From the NCBI GenBank assembly GCA_020348925.1, contig CP070758.1:3127338-3191337 (forward strand): 64,000 nucleotides of DNA. The letters run 5' to 3'. Positions within the stretch are counted from its first letter, which is position 1, and each line of letters opens with the position of its first letter. Positions 1 to 10,128 of the stretch are shown one piece after another. The notes below the pieces were generated by a model. It had not been told where the DNA came from. It saw nothing but the letters and a program-made list of their open reading frames with translations, and searched no databases. The stretch comes from Gemmatimonadota bacterium (GTDB lineage Bacteria; JBHIER01; G020348925). Position numbers and translations under genes: made by a program.

Positions 1-1201
1 GTGTGAAAAGTCCGTCAACCGACATGGTACCCAGTGTCGTTGGCGAAACACTCCAGTCAGGCGTAGGTGTGGTGGGATTGCCGTTGGCATCGACGCCGGA
101 AGCAGTAAACTGGATCGTTTCAGGACAGGTCACGGTTCCTTCGTCAGGAGCTATCGTCATCGTCACGGAGGGACCGGCAACGACCGTCACAAAAGCGGAA
201 TCTACCGGATTCGTAGATGCGACAATCCATCCCTCACCGGCCAGAACGGCCGTAAACAATCCCGCCTCATCGATAGTTCCCAGGTCAGCCGGATGCACCT
301 CCCAGTCAACATCAACAGGAAGTGCATTGTCACAGGCGTCGTATCCTGTTGCCGTATATTGCTGATCCGATCCGGAGGCAACTGTGGCGTCATCAGGTGT
401 GACATCAATGTAATCCAGTTCACCGGCTGTCACTGTCACAGCCGCAGAATCAACAATAGTAGTTTCAGTGGTATTGTCCGTCGCAATAATCCATCCCTGC
501 CCAGCCTGATCGGCCGTAAACATGCCCGTGACGTCGATCGTTCCCAGTGTCGCAGGGGCGACGCTCCAGACCGGATCGGTCGGTGCAGCGTTGTCAAACT
601 CGTCAAAGCCTTGAGCAGTATATTGCTGATTTGCACCACACACGACCTGCGCCCCCTCGGGTGTAACCTCGATTCTCACCAGTTCTCCGACAAAGGATCG
701 GGTTATCGTGAACCCGTACTCATAATCCCCAGATATGGGATTCAGCGTGCCGGTCACCATCTGGGAATCGACGGTTCTCATGTCAACGGTATCATTGAAC
801 ATGAAATTACCCGTATCCGGCAGAGCGGCAGGATCCCACGCGAAGAAGTACGTTTCAGAATCCGAGATAATAGCACCTTGCCATACGATTTCGATGTCTA
901 CATCCGGTCTGATGTCCTTCCAAAACTTGTAGGGAGCCACCAGAAAAAACACGTCCAACTTGTGAGGCGGTGGCGTCGGAGGTGGACTCTGGACATCCAA
1001 ACTGTCGAGGCCATCATCTGCCGCTGGATCGACACCGATTGTGAGATTGACAAGTCCCGCGAGAGGGTCTGAGCTCGAGACTTCAATACCCACTTCCCAG
1101 GTGGGATCGGCAGCAGACACATTAGCCATGAAGCTAACGCACAAGAACGAGAGTCCCACAATAATCGCCCAGCGGGCTTTCGCACTCTGAACCACGTTCA
1201 T
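1..1201 (-). CDS. Secreted protein with tandem bacterial Ig-like repeats (3' end cut by window edge)
   Basis: The frame is open from the ATG at 1201 to the left edge (400 codons visible, no stop). The start is preceded by AAGGAGGG at a suitable distance. The first ~31 residues form a signal peptide (MNVVQSAKARW, a hydrophobic core, then AANVSAA-like cleavage region). Residues ~32-175 form an extracellular domain I do not recognise. After it come three repeats of about 80-85 residues, each with the pattern 'ATLGTIDVTGMFTADQAGQGWIIA' in variant forms and 'QQYTAxGxDxxxN'. This pattern is typical of bacterial Ig-like (Big) domains used in surface proteins as spacers or adhesive modules. It is the last gene visible downstream of the giant surface protein. 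Its C-terminus, and whether it carries a sorting domain, lie outside the window. Function unknown. Confidence 0.8.
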   Translation of the reverse strand, partial: MNVVQSAKARWAIIVGLSFLCVSFMANVSAADPTWEVGIEVSSSDPLAGLVNLTIGVDPAADDGLDSLDVQSPPPTPPPHKLDVFFLVAPYKFWKDIRPDVDIEIVWQGAIISDSETYFFAWDPAALPDTGNFMFNDTVDMRTVDSQMVTGTLNPISGDYEYGFTITRSFVGELVRIEVTPEGAQVVCGANQQYTAQGFDEFDNAAPTDPVWSVAPATLGTIDVTGMFTADQAGQGWIIATDNTTETTIVDSAAVTVTAGELDYIDVTPDDATVASGSDQQYTATGYDACDNALPVDVDWEVHPADLGTIDEAGLFTAVLAGEGWIVASTNPVDSAFVTVVAGPSVTMTIAPDEGTVTCPETIQFTASGVDANGNPTTPTPDWSVSPTTLGTMSVDGLFT

Positions 1202-1573
1202 AATAAAATCCCTCCTTGAATAAGGTGAATAATGTGATACTTTTTCTCTTCGTGATGGTCGCAACCGACTGGCCATGCACTTATCAATGGTAAAATTGTT
1301 TTCGACCTCTAAAACCTCCAACACATGCTCTTTGAAAAGTATGCAAACCACAAGTGTAGGGTACGAACAACTCTTTTCGATTACCTAATGAAACCTCTCA
1401 ATAAACCTCTCAATGTACCGTGAAAGCAGAACTTGTGTCTGATGGAATCATCATGGATGTGATACCTCTGTGATGACGCACCAATGATGACGAATCAAGT
1501 TCTGCTTTTTTCTCTACTATCCTTTATCCTTCGGACTCAGGTCTTACGGCACGTCTGTGCCTCTCTCTCATTA

Positions 1574-1616
1574 TTCTCCGGCCAAGGCTGTTCGCACACG
1601 CCCTGGCCGGAGAATA
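1574..1616 (-). other. Strong hairpin, possible terminator or processing site
   Basis: Arms 1574-1588 and 1602-1616 (ATTCTCCGGCCAAGG against its near-perfect complement, one mismatch) enclose a 13-base loop. No T-run follows on either strand, so it is not a textbook terminator. Confidence 0.4.
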
Positions 1617-1638
1617 CGAAAACGTCTTTCTTGAAAGG

Positions 1639-1672
1639 ATAGGCTGTCACCTTTCGCAAGGTAACAGCCTAT
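1639..1672 (-). terminator. Hairpin just after the giant surface-protein gene
   Basis: On the minus strand ATAGGCTGT and ACCTT pair with AAGGT and ACAGCCTAT around a 4-base loop, interrupted by one C/A mismatch. The hairpin starts 35 bases after the stop codon at 1707. The downstream sequence (CCTTTC) is only weakly T-rich, so termination is likely but not certain. Confidence 0.55.
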
Positions 1673-1706
1673 GTTGTATCATAACGTTCCGGCTTCAAGA
1701 GCCGTA

Positions 1707-4700
1707 TTACTTCACAAGGACCATACGCTTGGTATCGACGTACCGGCCAGCCATGATACTGTAGATGTACACACCGGTCGAGACCATCTCGCCGTTGTCG
1801 TTCGTGCCGTCCCAGATGACTGTGTAGTAACCGGCGGACTGCTGCTCGTTCACGAGCGTCCTGATCTCCTGACCGAGGACGTTGTACACCTTCATAACCA
1901 CAGTGCCATCCTCAGGCAACCCGTAGGTGATGTTCGTCTCCGGGTTGAAGGGATTGGGATAGTTCTGAGCCAGTTCAAAGGTCTTCGGAACGGTCCTGAC
2001 AACAATGTCAAGATCGTGCGGTCCCTTGGCCAGGCTGATGCTGTTCTGCGAACGCATATCGACCTCAACGCCATCAATCCGGAGTCTGGCAGCCATGTCC
2101 TGAGGAACGGCCAAGACATCCCAGGTTATGGTGAGGGCCGATTCAGCATCCACATTCAGCCTCCATGAGTTATCCTCCAATCCCCGCACGTCTCTCCAGA
2201 AGTTGGAGACGATACCGAAGTCACTGGTGAAGTGCGCCACGAAGTCAGTCGAGGGAACGTCCGGCGGAGCAGGTCGGTCGATGCGCCGATCGTAGGCGCT
2301 GGTGGCCAACTCTTCAGCACCGAACTCCAACGTCTTCACTTCGGAATCGCTCTGGACAGTGATCCTCGACATCCAGGTCGGCTCGATCATCTCTTCGGTC
2401 ACGACCGGAACTCTGGCCACGGACGCATCCACAACAGCCACCTCGATGGTACCGCTCTCCTCGGCCAGCATCCAGACCGAACCACCGGCCTTGATCGTAC
2501 CGGTCGGCAGATAACCGCTGCCTCCCCATGCCCAGATGTTCATCGGGCTAATCCAGGTCGGGAACATACCCGTGCTCACATCCACGATGGTGGAGATGGC
2601 CACGTCCTCGAAACAGGATCCGACCAGGTTCCAGCCGGCTGTGAGATCCTTCTGGAAGGTTCGGATCGGCAGACCGGTGATCTCCTCGAGATCAGCGGCA
2701 CCGTACAGCAGCCAGTACCCTTCACCCTCAGCCGCTTCTTCAGCGGTCTGATAACCGCCGTTGTACTTCCAACTGGCCACGGCGTCGGGGAAGAGGGTGG
2801 TCAAGGTGGCATCATCAGGAACCACCGGCACCGACACCATGTTCCAACCGGCACTCATGTTGTACGCGAAGGGCTCCTCGCAGGTGATGACCGTGACGGC
2901 CGTCGAAGCGCTCTCGTTGCCGGCGTGGTCCGTAGCGGTCACGTAAACAACATCGCCCGCTGTCAGAGCCGCACCAATCGTGGCGCTGAAACTACCGTCG
3001 TTGTTCGCATCGAACTCGACCAACACATCGGTCAACATGCTGCCGCTGTAAATGGTGACCCTGAGCGCGTTGAGATCCGGATACCACTCGGTGCCCACCG
3101 CTGAAGGATCGCCGGTAGCTTGACCGTTGTCGCAGATGGTGATCTTCGTCTCATCAGGAGCACCGGGTGCCGTCACATCGATGAGAATGTGGAGACCGGT
3201 GTTCCCGGCTCCCTCGGCTTCCTCGATATCGACGAGGTTGCCGGCGGTATCCCGCTCCTTGACGAAGACGTCGGCCACACCCTCGGAGGTTTGGTTCGCA
3301 TTGGTGACGTTCCAGGTGTAGTGGTAATCGGTGGTATCTTCCATTGGCGGACGGTTCATCCAGCGATCGAAGGTTTCGCCCAGACCGCACGGCACGAGTT
3401 CGTCACCGCAGGCCGGCACACCGTCGATGTCCACCAGCTCACCGGGAGCGTAAACGAAGATGTCCATCCAGCACCACAGCCGTCCGTCGCCGGGCAGCTC
3501 GGGCTTGACCGTCTGGTCGACCTCAATGTGAACGTCGACCAACTGCCTCGTCGTCACCGGGATCATGCCGTAAATGGGATGCTCAATCATGGGCAGCGGT
3601 CCCCCATCAGCCTCGAACTCGTAGGTGATGTGGTAGATGGGATCCTCGCTGTCCAGAATGATGTAGGCCACATCCGGGAACTCGGTACCGTCAACATAAA
3701 TCTCGGAGTTGACGATCCACAGTCCGTCGTTCGGCGCGGTCTCATCGTAGACCACCCAGTTGTAGCCGTAGTAATCAAACCCATTGTAATTGGTCAGCAC
3801 AACCCACGTCCCGGAATTCGGTCCGCCATCCCGGTAAATGGGATTTCTCGGGAAATTACTCGTCCCCTTGGCCGGGATGTGCGTCAGGATCGAATCGACC
3901 GGCGTCCCTGTTCCAACCCTGTACGTGACGAAGAGATTGTCTCCTGGATAGAGACGACCCCTGACCGTGCACGGCGTCCAATACAGATCGCAATCAGGAT
4001 CGTATGTGTAGGTGGTGATGGGAATCCAGTAGATATCGCCCATGGGATCGTCAAGCCCCCACAGACCTGGCCAATCCGTTTCGATGGCATTCACGAACGC
4101 ATCGGGCAGATCCATGGCACGCCCGCCGCGCTCAAAGCCGACGAGGATGGCTCTCCAGAAGAAGGTCACGTCTTCGCAACCCACCAGTCCGGCGCAGTCG
4201 GTCACCCTCAGGCGGAGCAGGTACTCGGCCAGGGTGTTCTCCGGCATCCAGTGATGGGGATTGTCGACCTCGTACCACGTCTCACCGTCATCCAGGGAGT
4301 AGTGCCATTCCGTATCGGCCAGGCAGACCTCGTTGGTCACCTCAAAGGTGAGGGCCAGATAGTCGGCGGTCACCACCTGATCCTGGACAGGATTGGTGAT
4401 GGTCACATCCGGCGGATCGTTGTCAACGACAATATCGATCTCCACCAAGGACGTATCGGTATCGAGAGGACCACAGTCGGAGATGACCCTCAGGTCGATG
4501 GTCGCCACCTGACCGAAGGCGGCCGCATCGAGCGTGCTCCAGGAGTAACACGTGCAGTCGTCGATCTCGCCATACTCGGTGGCCGTGATGTCGTTCCAGG
4601 CCACACCATCGTGGAACTGCCAGGTGACGTCACTCAGCAGCTCGGGATGGGAGAAGTAGGCGCACAGCAGCGCGTAGTGCTGGTTATTGGTGCACGAGTC

Positions 4701-7700
4701 ATCCGGTGCAAAGCCCGAGATGTAGTCACCCTCGAGAGGCGAGCAGATCTCGGGTGGATCGCAGCCCTTGAAGAGCTTGAAGTCGCAGTACCACGGCTTC
4801 ATCTGGTTGCAGGCCGTATCGCTGAAGCGGTAGAGCATCATGGTCGCATCGCCCTGCTCCATGCGGTGGTCGTCGAGATCCATGACGCCGACCCAGGTCT
4901 TGTCGTCGGACCCGATCCAGCCGGGCCTCGTCACCTCGACCATGTCGGCCCGGGCCTTGGGATAGTCGTCCTGAGTCACACCGCGGACCGTCCAGACCTT
5001 GCCGGCGGCGTCCTCGAACTTCACCGAGAAATCCTCCTCGGCCACATCCATGTTATCGTTCCAATGGACGAAGCAATAGACGCGGCTGGGCATGTTCAGG
5101 GTCGTCTGACCGTCGCACTCACCGATGATATCCTGGCCGTACACGTCGTAGGCGAATTCGACCTTCACCGGCATGGGCTTGACGTTATCGAGGATCAAAT
5201 ACTCGCCGTAATCCCTCGAATCGACAACCCGGACATTGCCCAGATTGTCGGAGACGAAGATCTTTGCGTACAGGGTATCCTCAGGCACATCGAGCCAGAC
5301 GCAACCCCAGTCATAAGGATGGAGCTTGTAATAGCAGTCGACACCTTCCCACGGTACGAGAGGATACCAATAATAGTAGTACTCGTTCATCTCCAACCAT
5401 TCCCAGACCCAGTCGGGAACATGCTGCTCAAAGAAGGTGCCCTCCGGTTGCTCGAAAACATCTTTCATGAAGTCCGGCACCCACTCCGGCCACTCACGTG
5501 CAGGGATTTCCATATCAAGATCGTTCCACTTCGTGAGCGCTGATACCAGATAGAAGTTGATATGCGCGTATTGAAAATCCCTTAATAGATTATCGTCGAC
5601 TTGATCCCTGGATTCGGCCTTGACCTCGTCGGTTAGGACTCGATCAAAGAGCCAAAACCAATCGCAGTCAAAACCGACACCGCACTCGGTATTGTCGACG
5701 ACGCCCTCGATCCACAGCTGGAAGTTACCGTAATCTTCATCAGTAACCTGATGCGGATTGAGGTTGCACGAGCTGACGTCCTCGTACCCCTTGACCGTGT
5801 GGAGGTTCATGTCAACAATTTCCGGCCCCTCCACATCAAAGATGAAGGTATGGACATCGACGTACGTCGTATCCGGGATGCCGTCGTAGCAGGCGCATAC
5901 GTCCCAATCGGTCTCCCCACCATTCACAAGACAATCGCCGTTCTTCTCCGGCGGTATGAGATCTTTGTTGGGCTCGGGCGGACATTCCTCGCACCACAGA
6001 TCGAGGAGACTGTCCGGTCCGAAGAGGGCGAAATCGGCCTGGGCCGAGACGCTCACCTCGACCACATCGCAGTGCTGGAAGTGGAGATACTGCGGGTAGA
6101 ACGGACCGTCAGGCCCCTGCTGCTCTCCCAGATCCCAGACCGTGGGCAGGACCAGCTTGAGGTTGATCCGCTCAGGGGTATAGTGACCGTCCACGCAGAC
6201 CCGGTTGTCCCCTTCGTACCAACCCCACAGGTCGCACTCCTCGCAGCCCGGCTGATAATACGCATCGTAGGCCACATGCCACTGATCGTTCCGCTTCACC
6301 CTGACTTTCATCCTGGCCGTGTCGAAGAAGAAGTGGTCGGTGTTCGTGTTGATGGAATGGCCGACCACCGGGCCGTGTATCCGATCTTGACAACCGCCGC
6401 AGGGAGGGAAACACTCAAAAAAGAGCGTGTACCAGTTGGCATATTCGGCCGGAAACATACCCTGACAGAAATGCCACTCCCAGCAATCGCCATTATCAAG
6501 AAGTGTCTCACACGTTTCCCAGGTCCTCAACGAGTAATCGAAAGGATGGTACTCGTCCGACCAGTACCTGTGCGGTTCCATGAAGGGGAAGCGCTCGATG
6601 TCGATCTCGAAGTAGGTCGAGCCGCAGTTGGCCGTTTCCCAACGAGGTACCGGGCACGGCTCGCACAGCTGGCAGCTGATGTTCTTCCACTCGACATCGC
6701 AGTGGTCGCACCAACCGACTCTGACGCCGATGGTGGTGATGCCCTTGGTGTAAAATTCATTGAAGAAGTAATGGGCGGCCTGACAGTTGAGATGCGCTCC
6801 GAAGAGCTTTATCCAGTTATGCCTCCGACCGCAATTGCCGTCAGGCCAGACGGCATCATAACAATCGAACCACCAGCCCATCTCGTCAGGATGGTTCCAG
6901 TGGATCCTCCTGCTGCCTTCCCAGCCTTCCAGGGTGTCGCGTTTCCCATCGGCCTCAACCTCGAATTGCAACCAGACTCTGTTCTTGTTCACGCCGCTGA
7001 AGAGGCAGTTGAACTCCTGGTTGAACCACTCGGGCCATTCGAGGGGCCAATTCATGAACCACATCAGGGTGTCCATCTCGGCCTGCGGCACATCGACGAT
7101 GGCGAAGGAGACGAAGTTGGAATCGAGCTCGCAGCAGTGCTCGTACCAGTGATCCCAGTGCCACACCATCCTGGGGGTGTACTCGTCCACGTTGAAATCC
7201 CACGTGTACGGTATCTCAGGGATGTTGTAGGGCGCGTCGCAGCAGACCGATTCATCGTAGGGCAGTATCTGGACGCAAATATGGTCGCCATCGTAGTAGG
7301 GCAAGCTGCCGTCATCCAGATAGTCCTCGAGCCACTCCGGAGGATTGAAAATGACGGTGTCCTGATGACCGGCAACTTCGGCCTCGTGCGTGAAGTTGGC
7401 CACATCCATCCAGCCGCCTGTCCCCGGATTATCTCTGTCGAAAGGTGACCCGTGGCCGGGGATCCGTTCGCCCACTGAGTTGAAATGGAACTTACCACCG
7501 TCGATGTCGGTGATCTTGATCTTCATCCAACCGCCGCCGACCCCGCTCCCATAACCGCAATGCGGGGACCCGCTCCCACCGCAGATCTGATCGTAGATCT
7601 GACACATGATGGGCGTGCAGGAGTCGCTGGTGTAGGAATCGTCCGGCGGATAGATCGACGATTCGTCCACATAGGGCGGTTCGGTATCGACGCAGAAGCA

Positions 7701-9644
7701 CGGATTGTCCTGCGTGTCGGACTCGAGCCAGGCGCAGTTCTTCTCGAAGCAGTCCTCCTCGCCACAGCAATCATCGTTCTGCTGAGCCTTGCCTGCCCGA
7801 GCGCAGGACCACGAGTTCTCGTCCCACGGCACATTGACCGCATCGCAGGCGTAGACATCGATGCAGACGTGATCGCCGGTCTTGTAGTAGCAGTCCGGCG
7901 GATCGAAGATCAAGTAGGGCGGTTCCCATCTGACGTAGTTGATGGTACTATCAATGATGGTGCCCAGACCAGGGCCTTGAAGCTCACCGGCGGGGGAGTA
8001 ATACCTCATATATGGAGGTTGAGAACACCCCTCCACCTCCACCGCAATCATGAGGGAGTCGGGATCGACACCCGCAGGTTCGATTTCGCAGGCGCAGGCC
8101 TGACCAATGTCATCCACGACCTTCCAGCGGACCATCTGCCCTGTGTCACTGGTGTAACACAGCGTGCTGTAGGTGACATCCTTCCAGGCGACACCGTCGT
8201 GGCTGCACTCCATGTCCGCGATCTTGGGCGGTGTGCGGTCCACGGTGAAACTCCAGTGGACGTCCCTGTTCCAAATACCTCCCTGATCCTTGGCGTGGAC
8301 GTGGACCGAGACGAGCCAGCCGTCCTTCCATTCTAAATCCGGCGCTCCGTACCCAGGATGCCCCGGAGCGATCTTGACCGAATCGATGCACTCCTTGCCC
8401 AGGAAGACGGTGAATCCTAATTCCAGGTCATCCCTGGCATGCTGTCTGTTGTACCCGGGACTCGCATTCAAGTATTCGCAAGGCCACGGCGGCCCTGGAC
8501 AGGCACAAGGTTGATAGACCGGCTCATACCCGTTGAATTGTCCGGTGCCCGTATAGTAGAGCAGCTGATACATCCACAGCGTATCCGGATTGCCGTCGCC
8601 GTTCACGTCGAGCCACCCGGCTCCCGGACCGGTCCCGAAGGCCTCGGTGCAGGTATCGATGAGGACGTAGGAGGAGCACCAGTCGACGCACTGGCCGAAA
8701 TCCCAGGCCCTGAATCGGATCACCTGAAAGAGGTCGCTGGTATAACTGCCGTCCGGAGGACTGATGATCTCAACCTCCGGTCCCTCCTCAACATCGTATC
8801 CGCGAATATACTGGGCCTGGTCGTACCATTCCGGTCCGCTTCGATAGTCGTGATCTTCGGTGAAGTTGATCTCGGTGCGCTCCGTGGTCGGGTCGTAAAA
8901 TGCGGATCCGTCAGGACCGTTGATCGTCACGTCCTCCATATCTTGGATGAGGACCGCAAAGGTGTCGTTCGGAGCCAACCCACCCATTTTGTAACCTCCC
9001 TCGACCAGGTGGCATCCTTGACTCCGGACGATCATCCACACCCGGATATGCTCGAGCCGTATCTGGCCCGCATACTCGGTGACCTCATCGATCTCAATAC
9101 CGTACCCTTGAAAATCGAAGAGAGCCTCCCACGTATTCGGGTCAACAAGGTTCCAGGTGTCATCTCCGGTTCCCGGTCCATTAATATCCGCAATACGAAC
9201 TTGAATATCCTCGATGGGGATGAACTCGTGAGGATGGGCTCCGTTCTCCAGGTAGAACTGCACGCCGGCTGTCGTGTCCTTCCCTGCAAGAAGGGGTTTG
9301 ATGTCCTGATCCGGATCGAAGTTTGCCCCTCGACCAATGAGGGTCACCAACACCGAATCCATGGCCGCACCTTCCTGATCGTGACGATAGTCGAACCGGA
9401 TCACCGGCGTCCGCTTGCTCGAATAGAGCATCGAATCCGGTGTGGCTGGAGTGCAGGCAGTCCTCGTACCCCAAGGATTGGTGATCGACCCGAAGGTCGA
9501 AGGAATGCAGTCCGGCACATCCGCCGTGTCGGGTTTGACCAAATTCCACACTTCCTCATGGCGCCATTGCGCGTTCGCTGTAGAGCTGAGCACAATGAGC
9601 ACCCCCACAATTCCCAGAGTCAATAGTAACCTAAACTTATTCAT
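1707..9644 (-). CDS. Giant cysteine-rich surface protein with C-terminal FlgD-like/T9SS-type sorting domain
   Basis: The product is 2645 residues. I chose the start at 9644 because AAAGGAG lies 7 bases upstream and a clean signal peptide follows (MNKFRLLLTLGIVGVLIVLS...TANA|Q). An in-frame codon at 9722 would only add a non-signal leader. Roughly 85 cysteines are present by eye, almost all before residue ~2300 and often as CC, CxC or CxxC, which suggests many disulfides. Recurring 'PPDGSYTSD'-type segments (residues ~295, ~668 and, diverged, ~1636) and 'DPPDVTI' mark Ig-like or HYR-like modules. From ~2265 a 'GWNMVSVPV' / 'GWNLVGS' duplicated domain common in FCB surface proteins appears. The last ~90 residues ([13 protein letters not shown]...GYYTVIWDG...TKRMVLVK) match the FlgD-like/type IX sorting domain. 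It is likely exported and attached to or released from the cell surface; its molecular role is unknown. It is preceded by a tandem promoter array. Confidence 0.9.
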   Translation of the reverse strand: MNKFRLLLTLGIVGVLIVLSSTANAQWRHEEVWNLVKPDTADVPDCIPSTFGSITNPWGTRTACTPATPDSMLYSSKRTPVIRFDYRHDQEGAAMDSVLVTLIGRGANFDPDQDIKPLLAGKDTTAGVQFYLENGAHPHEFIPIEDIQVRIADINGPGTGDDTWNLVDPNTWEALFDFQGYGIEIDEVTEYAGQIRLEHIRVWMIVRSQGCHLVEGGYKMGGLAPNDTFAVLIQDMEDVTINGPDGSAFYDPTTERTEINFTEDHDYRSGPEWYDQAQYIRGYDVEEGPEVEIISPPDGSYTSDLFQVIRFRAWDFGQCVDWCSSYVLIDTCTEAFGTGPGAGWLDVNGDGNPDTLWMYQLLYYTGTGQFNGYEPVYQPCACPGPPWPCEYLNASPGYNRQHARDDLELGFTVFLGKECIDSVKIAPGHPGYGAPDLEWKDGWLVSVHVHAKDQGGIWNRDVHWSFTVDRTPPKIADMECSHDGVAWKDVTYSTLCYTSDTGQMVRWKVVDDIGQACACEIEPAGVDPDSLMIAVEVEGCSQPPYMRYYSPAGELQGPGLGTIIDSTINYVRWEPPYLIFDPPDCYYKTGDHVCIDVYACDAVNVPWDENSWSCARAGKAQQNDDCCGEEDCFEKNCAWLESDTQDNPCFCVDTEPPYVDESSIYPPDDSYTSDSCTPIMCQIYDQICGGSGSPHCGYGSGVGGGWMKIKITDIDGGKFHFNSVGERIPGHGSPFDRDNPGTGGWMDVANFTHEAEVAGHQDTVIFNPPEWLEDYLDDGSLPYYDGDHICVQILPYDESVCCDAPYNIPEIPYTWDFNVDEYTPRMVWHWDHWYEHCCELDSNFVSFAIVDVPQAEMDTLMWFMNWPLEWPEWFNQEFNCLFSGVNKNRVWLQFEVEADGKRDTLEGWEGSRRIHWNHPDEMGWWFDCYDAVWPDGNCGRRHNWIKLFGAHLNCQAAHYFFNEFYTKGITTIGVRVGWCDHCDVEWKNISCQLCEPCPVPRWETANCGSTYFEIDIERFPFMEPHRYWSDEYHPFDYSLRTWETCETLLDNGDCWEWHFCQGMFPAEYANWYTLFFECFPPCGGCQDRIHGPVVGHSINTNTDHFFFDTARMKVRVKRNDQWHVAYDAYYQPGCEECDLWGWYEGDNRVCVDGHYTPERINLKLVLPTVWDLGEQQGPDGPFYPQYLHFQHCDVVEVSVSAQADFALFGPDSLLDLWCEECPPEPNKDLIPPEKNGDCLVNGGETDWDVCACYDGIPDTTYVDVHTFIFDVEGPEIVDMNLHTVKGYEDVSSCNLNPHQVTDEDYGNFQLWIEGVVDNTECGVGFDCDWFWLFDRVLTDEVKAESRDQVDDNLLRDFQYAHINFYLVSALTKWNDLDMEIPAREWPEWVPDFMKDVFEQPEGTFFEQHVPDWVWEWLEMNEYYYYWYPLVPWEGVDCYYKLHPYDWGCVWLDVPEDTLYAKIFVSDNLGNVRVVDSRDYGEYLILDNVKPMPVKVEFAYDVYGQDIIGECDGQTTLNMPSRVYCFVHWNDNMDVAEEDFSVKFEDAAGKVWTVRGVTQDDYPKARADMVEVTRPGWIGSDDKTWVGVMDLDDHRMEQGDATMMLYRFSDTACNQMKPWYCDFKLFKGCDPPEICSPLEGDYISGFAPDDSCTNNQHYALLCAYFSHPELLSDVTWQFHDGVAWNDITATEYGEIDDCTCYSWSTLDAAAFGQVATIDLRVISDCGPLDTDTSLVEIDIVVDNDPPDVTITNPVQDQVVTADYLALTFEVTNEVCLADTEWHYSLDDGETWYEVDNPHHWMPENTLAEYLLRLRVTDCAGLVGCEDVTFFWRAILVGFERGGRAMDLPDAFVNAIETDWPGLWGLDDPMGDIYWIPITTYTYDPDCDLYWTPCTVRGRLYPGDNLFVTYRVGTGTPVDSILTHIPAKGTSNFPRNPIYRDGGPNSGTWVVLTNYNGFDYYGYNWVVYDETAPNDGLWIVNSEIYVDGTEFPDVAYIILDSEDPIYHITYEFEADGGPLPMIEHPIYGMIPVTTRQLVDVHIEVDQTVKPELPGDGRLWCWMDIFVYAPGELVDIDGVPACGDELVPCGLGETFDRWMNRPPMEDTTDYHYTWNVTNANQTSEGVADVFVKERDTAGNLVDIEEAEGAGNTGLHILIDVTAPGAPDETKITICDNGQATGDPSAVGTEWYPDLNALRVTIYSGSMLTDVLVEFDANNDGSFSATIGAALTAGDVVYVTATDHAGNESASTAVTVITCEEPFAYNMSAGWNMVSVPVVPDDATLTTLFPDAVASWKYNGGYQTAEEAAEGEGYWLLYGAADLEEITGLPIRTFQKDLTAGWNLVGSCFEDVAISTIVDVSTGMFPTWISPMNIWAWGGSGYLPTGTIKAGGSVWMLAEESGTIEVAVVDASVARVPVVTEEMIEPTWMSRITVQSDSEVKTLEFGAEELATSAYDRRIDRPAPPDVPSTDFVAHFTSDFGIVSNFWRDVRGLEDNSWRLNVDAESALTITWDVLAVPQDMAARLRIDGVEVDMRSQNSISLAKGPHDLDIVVRTVPKTFELAQNYPNPFNPETNITYGLPEDGTVVMKVYNVLGQEIRTLVNEQQSAGYYTVIWDGTNDNGEMVSTGVYIYSIMAGRYVDTKRMVLVK

Positions 9645-9945
9645 TGGCTCACTCCTTTTAAGAGTTAGACGTTTTTGGTGCTTCCAACTTATTGGACTCG
9701 TCTTTTCGTCCATACGCTCCATCCTCCTTTCGGTTTTAATGGTTTGAATGATATGAAGAAATATACCAATAGAAATAAGTACGTTCGTTCCTCCCCCCTT
9801 TCGTAATGTAAATGTTATTAAGTGATTTCATTCGTAAACACATATGATACTTTAAAAATACTTAAAACCCACCCTTCCCCCTGGTACCCAAGTCCCAAAA
9901 GACGCTACACGATATGGATGGTGACTCTGTTCAATCCTTATGTCA

Positions 9946-9974
9946 AGTTTAACATATACGAAGCCCCTTGTCAA
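9946..9974 (-). promoter_or_regulatory. Predicted sigma70-type promoter P3 of the giant surface-protein gene
   Basis: On the minus strand TTGACA (9969-9974), a 17-base spacer and TAAACT (9946-9951), preceded by an A-rich tract. It is the promoter nearest the gene, about 300 bases upstream of the start codon. Confidence 0.5.
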
Positions 9975-10050
9975 GTCTTTTTTTACAGTTTTCACAACTT
10001 TTAGTAATCCAGGTTGACGCCTTAAGTATTCGCTTTCAACTGTCGGAGAA

Positions 10051-10079
10051 AATGTAAGATATAACATCACACATGTCAA
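10051..10079 (-). promoter_or_regulatory. Predicted sigma70-type promoter P2
   Basis: On the minus strand TTGACA (10074-10079), a 17-base spacer and TACATT (10051-10056), with an A-tract just upstream. Confidence 0.5.
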
Positions 10080-10128
10080 GCATTTTTTACATATTCTCCT
10101 TCGCCCGAACAGCCTTAAAAATCGTTGT

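Larger units (their letters stand above)
1202..1706. other. Intergenic region with three inverted repeats
   Basis: No plausible gene lies in these ~500 bases. The region holds the 5' leader of the Ig-repeat gene, a 13-bp perfect inverted repeat with arms at 1423-1435 and 1496-1508 (AAAGCAGAACTTG and its complement, ~60-base loop), and two tighter hairpins at 1574-1616 and 1639-1672 (listed separately). A short direct repeat 'AAACCTCTCAAT' lies at 1391-1413. I see no convincing -35/-10 pair for the leftmost gene. Confidence 0.6.

Noticed and set aside
293..1072. 259-residue open frame on the plus strand
   Set aside because: It runs antisense through the signal-peptide and Ig-repeat gene, with an unnatural composition.
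3120..5543. 807-residue plus-strand open frame
   Set aside because: It is a shadow of the giant cysteine-rich gene; Arg/Val/Gly/His-rich with no motif.
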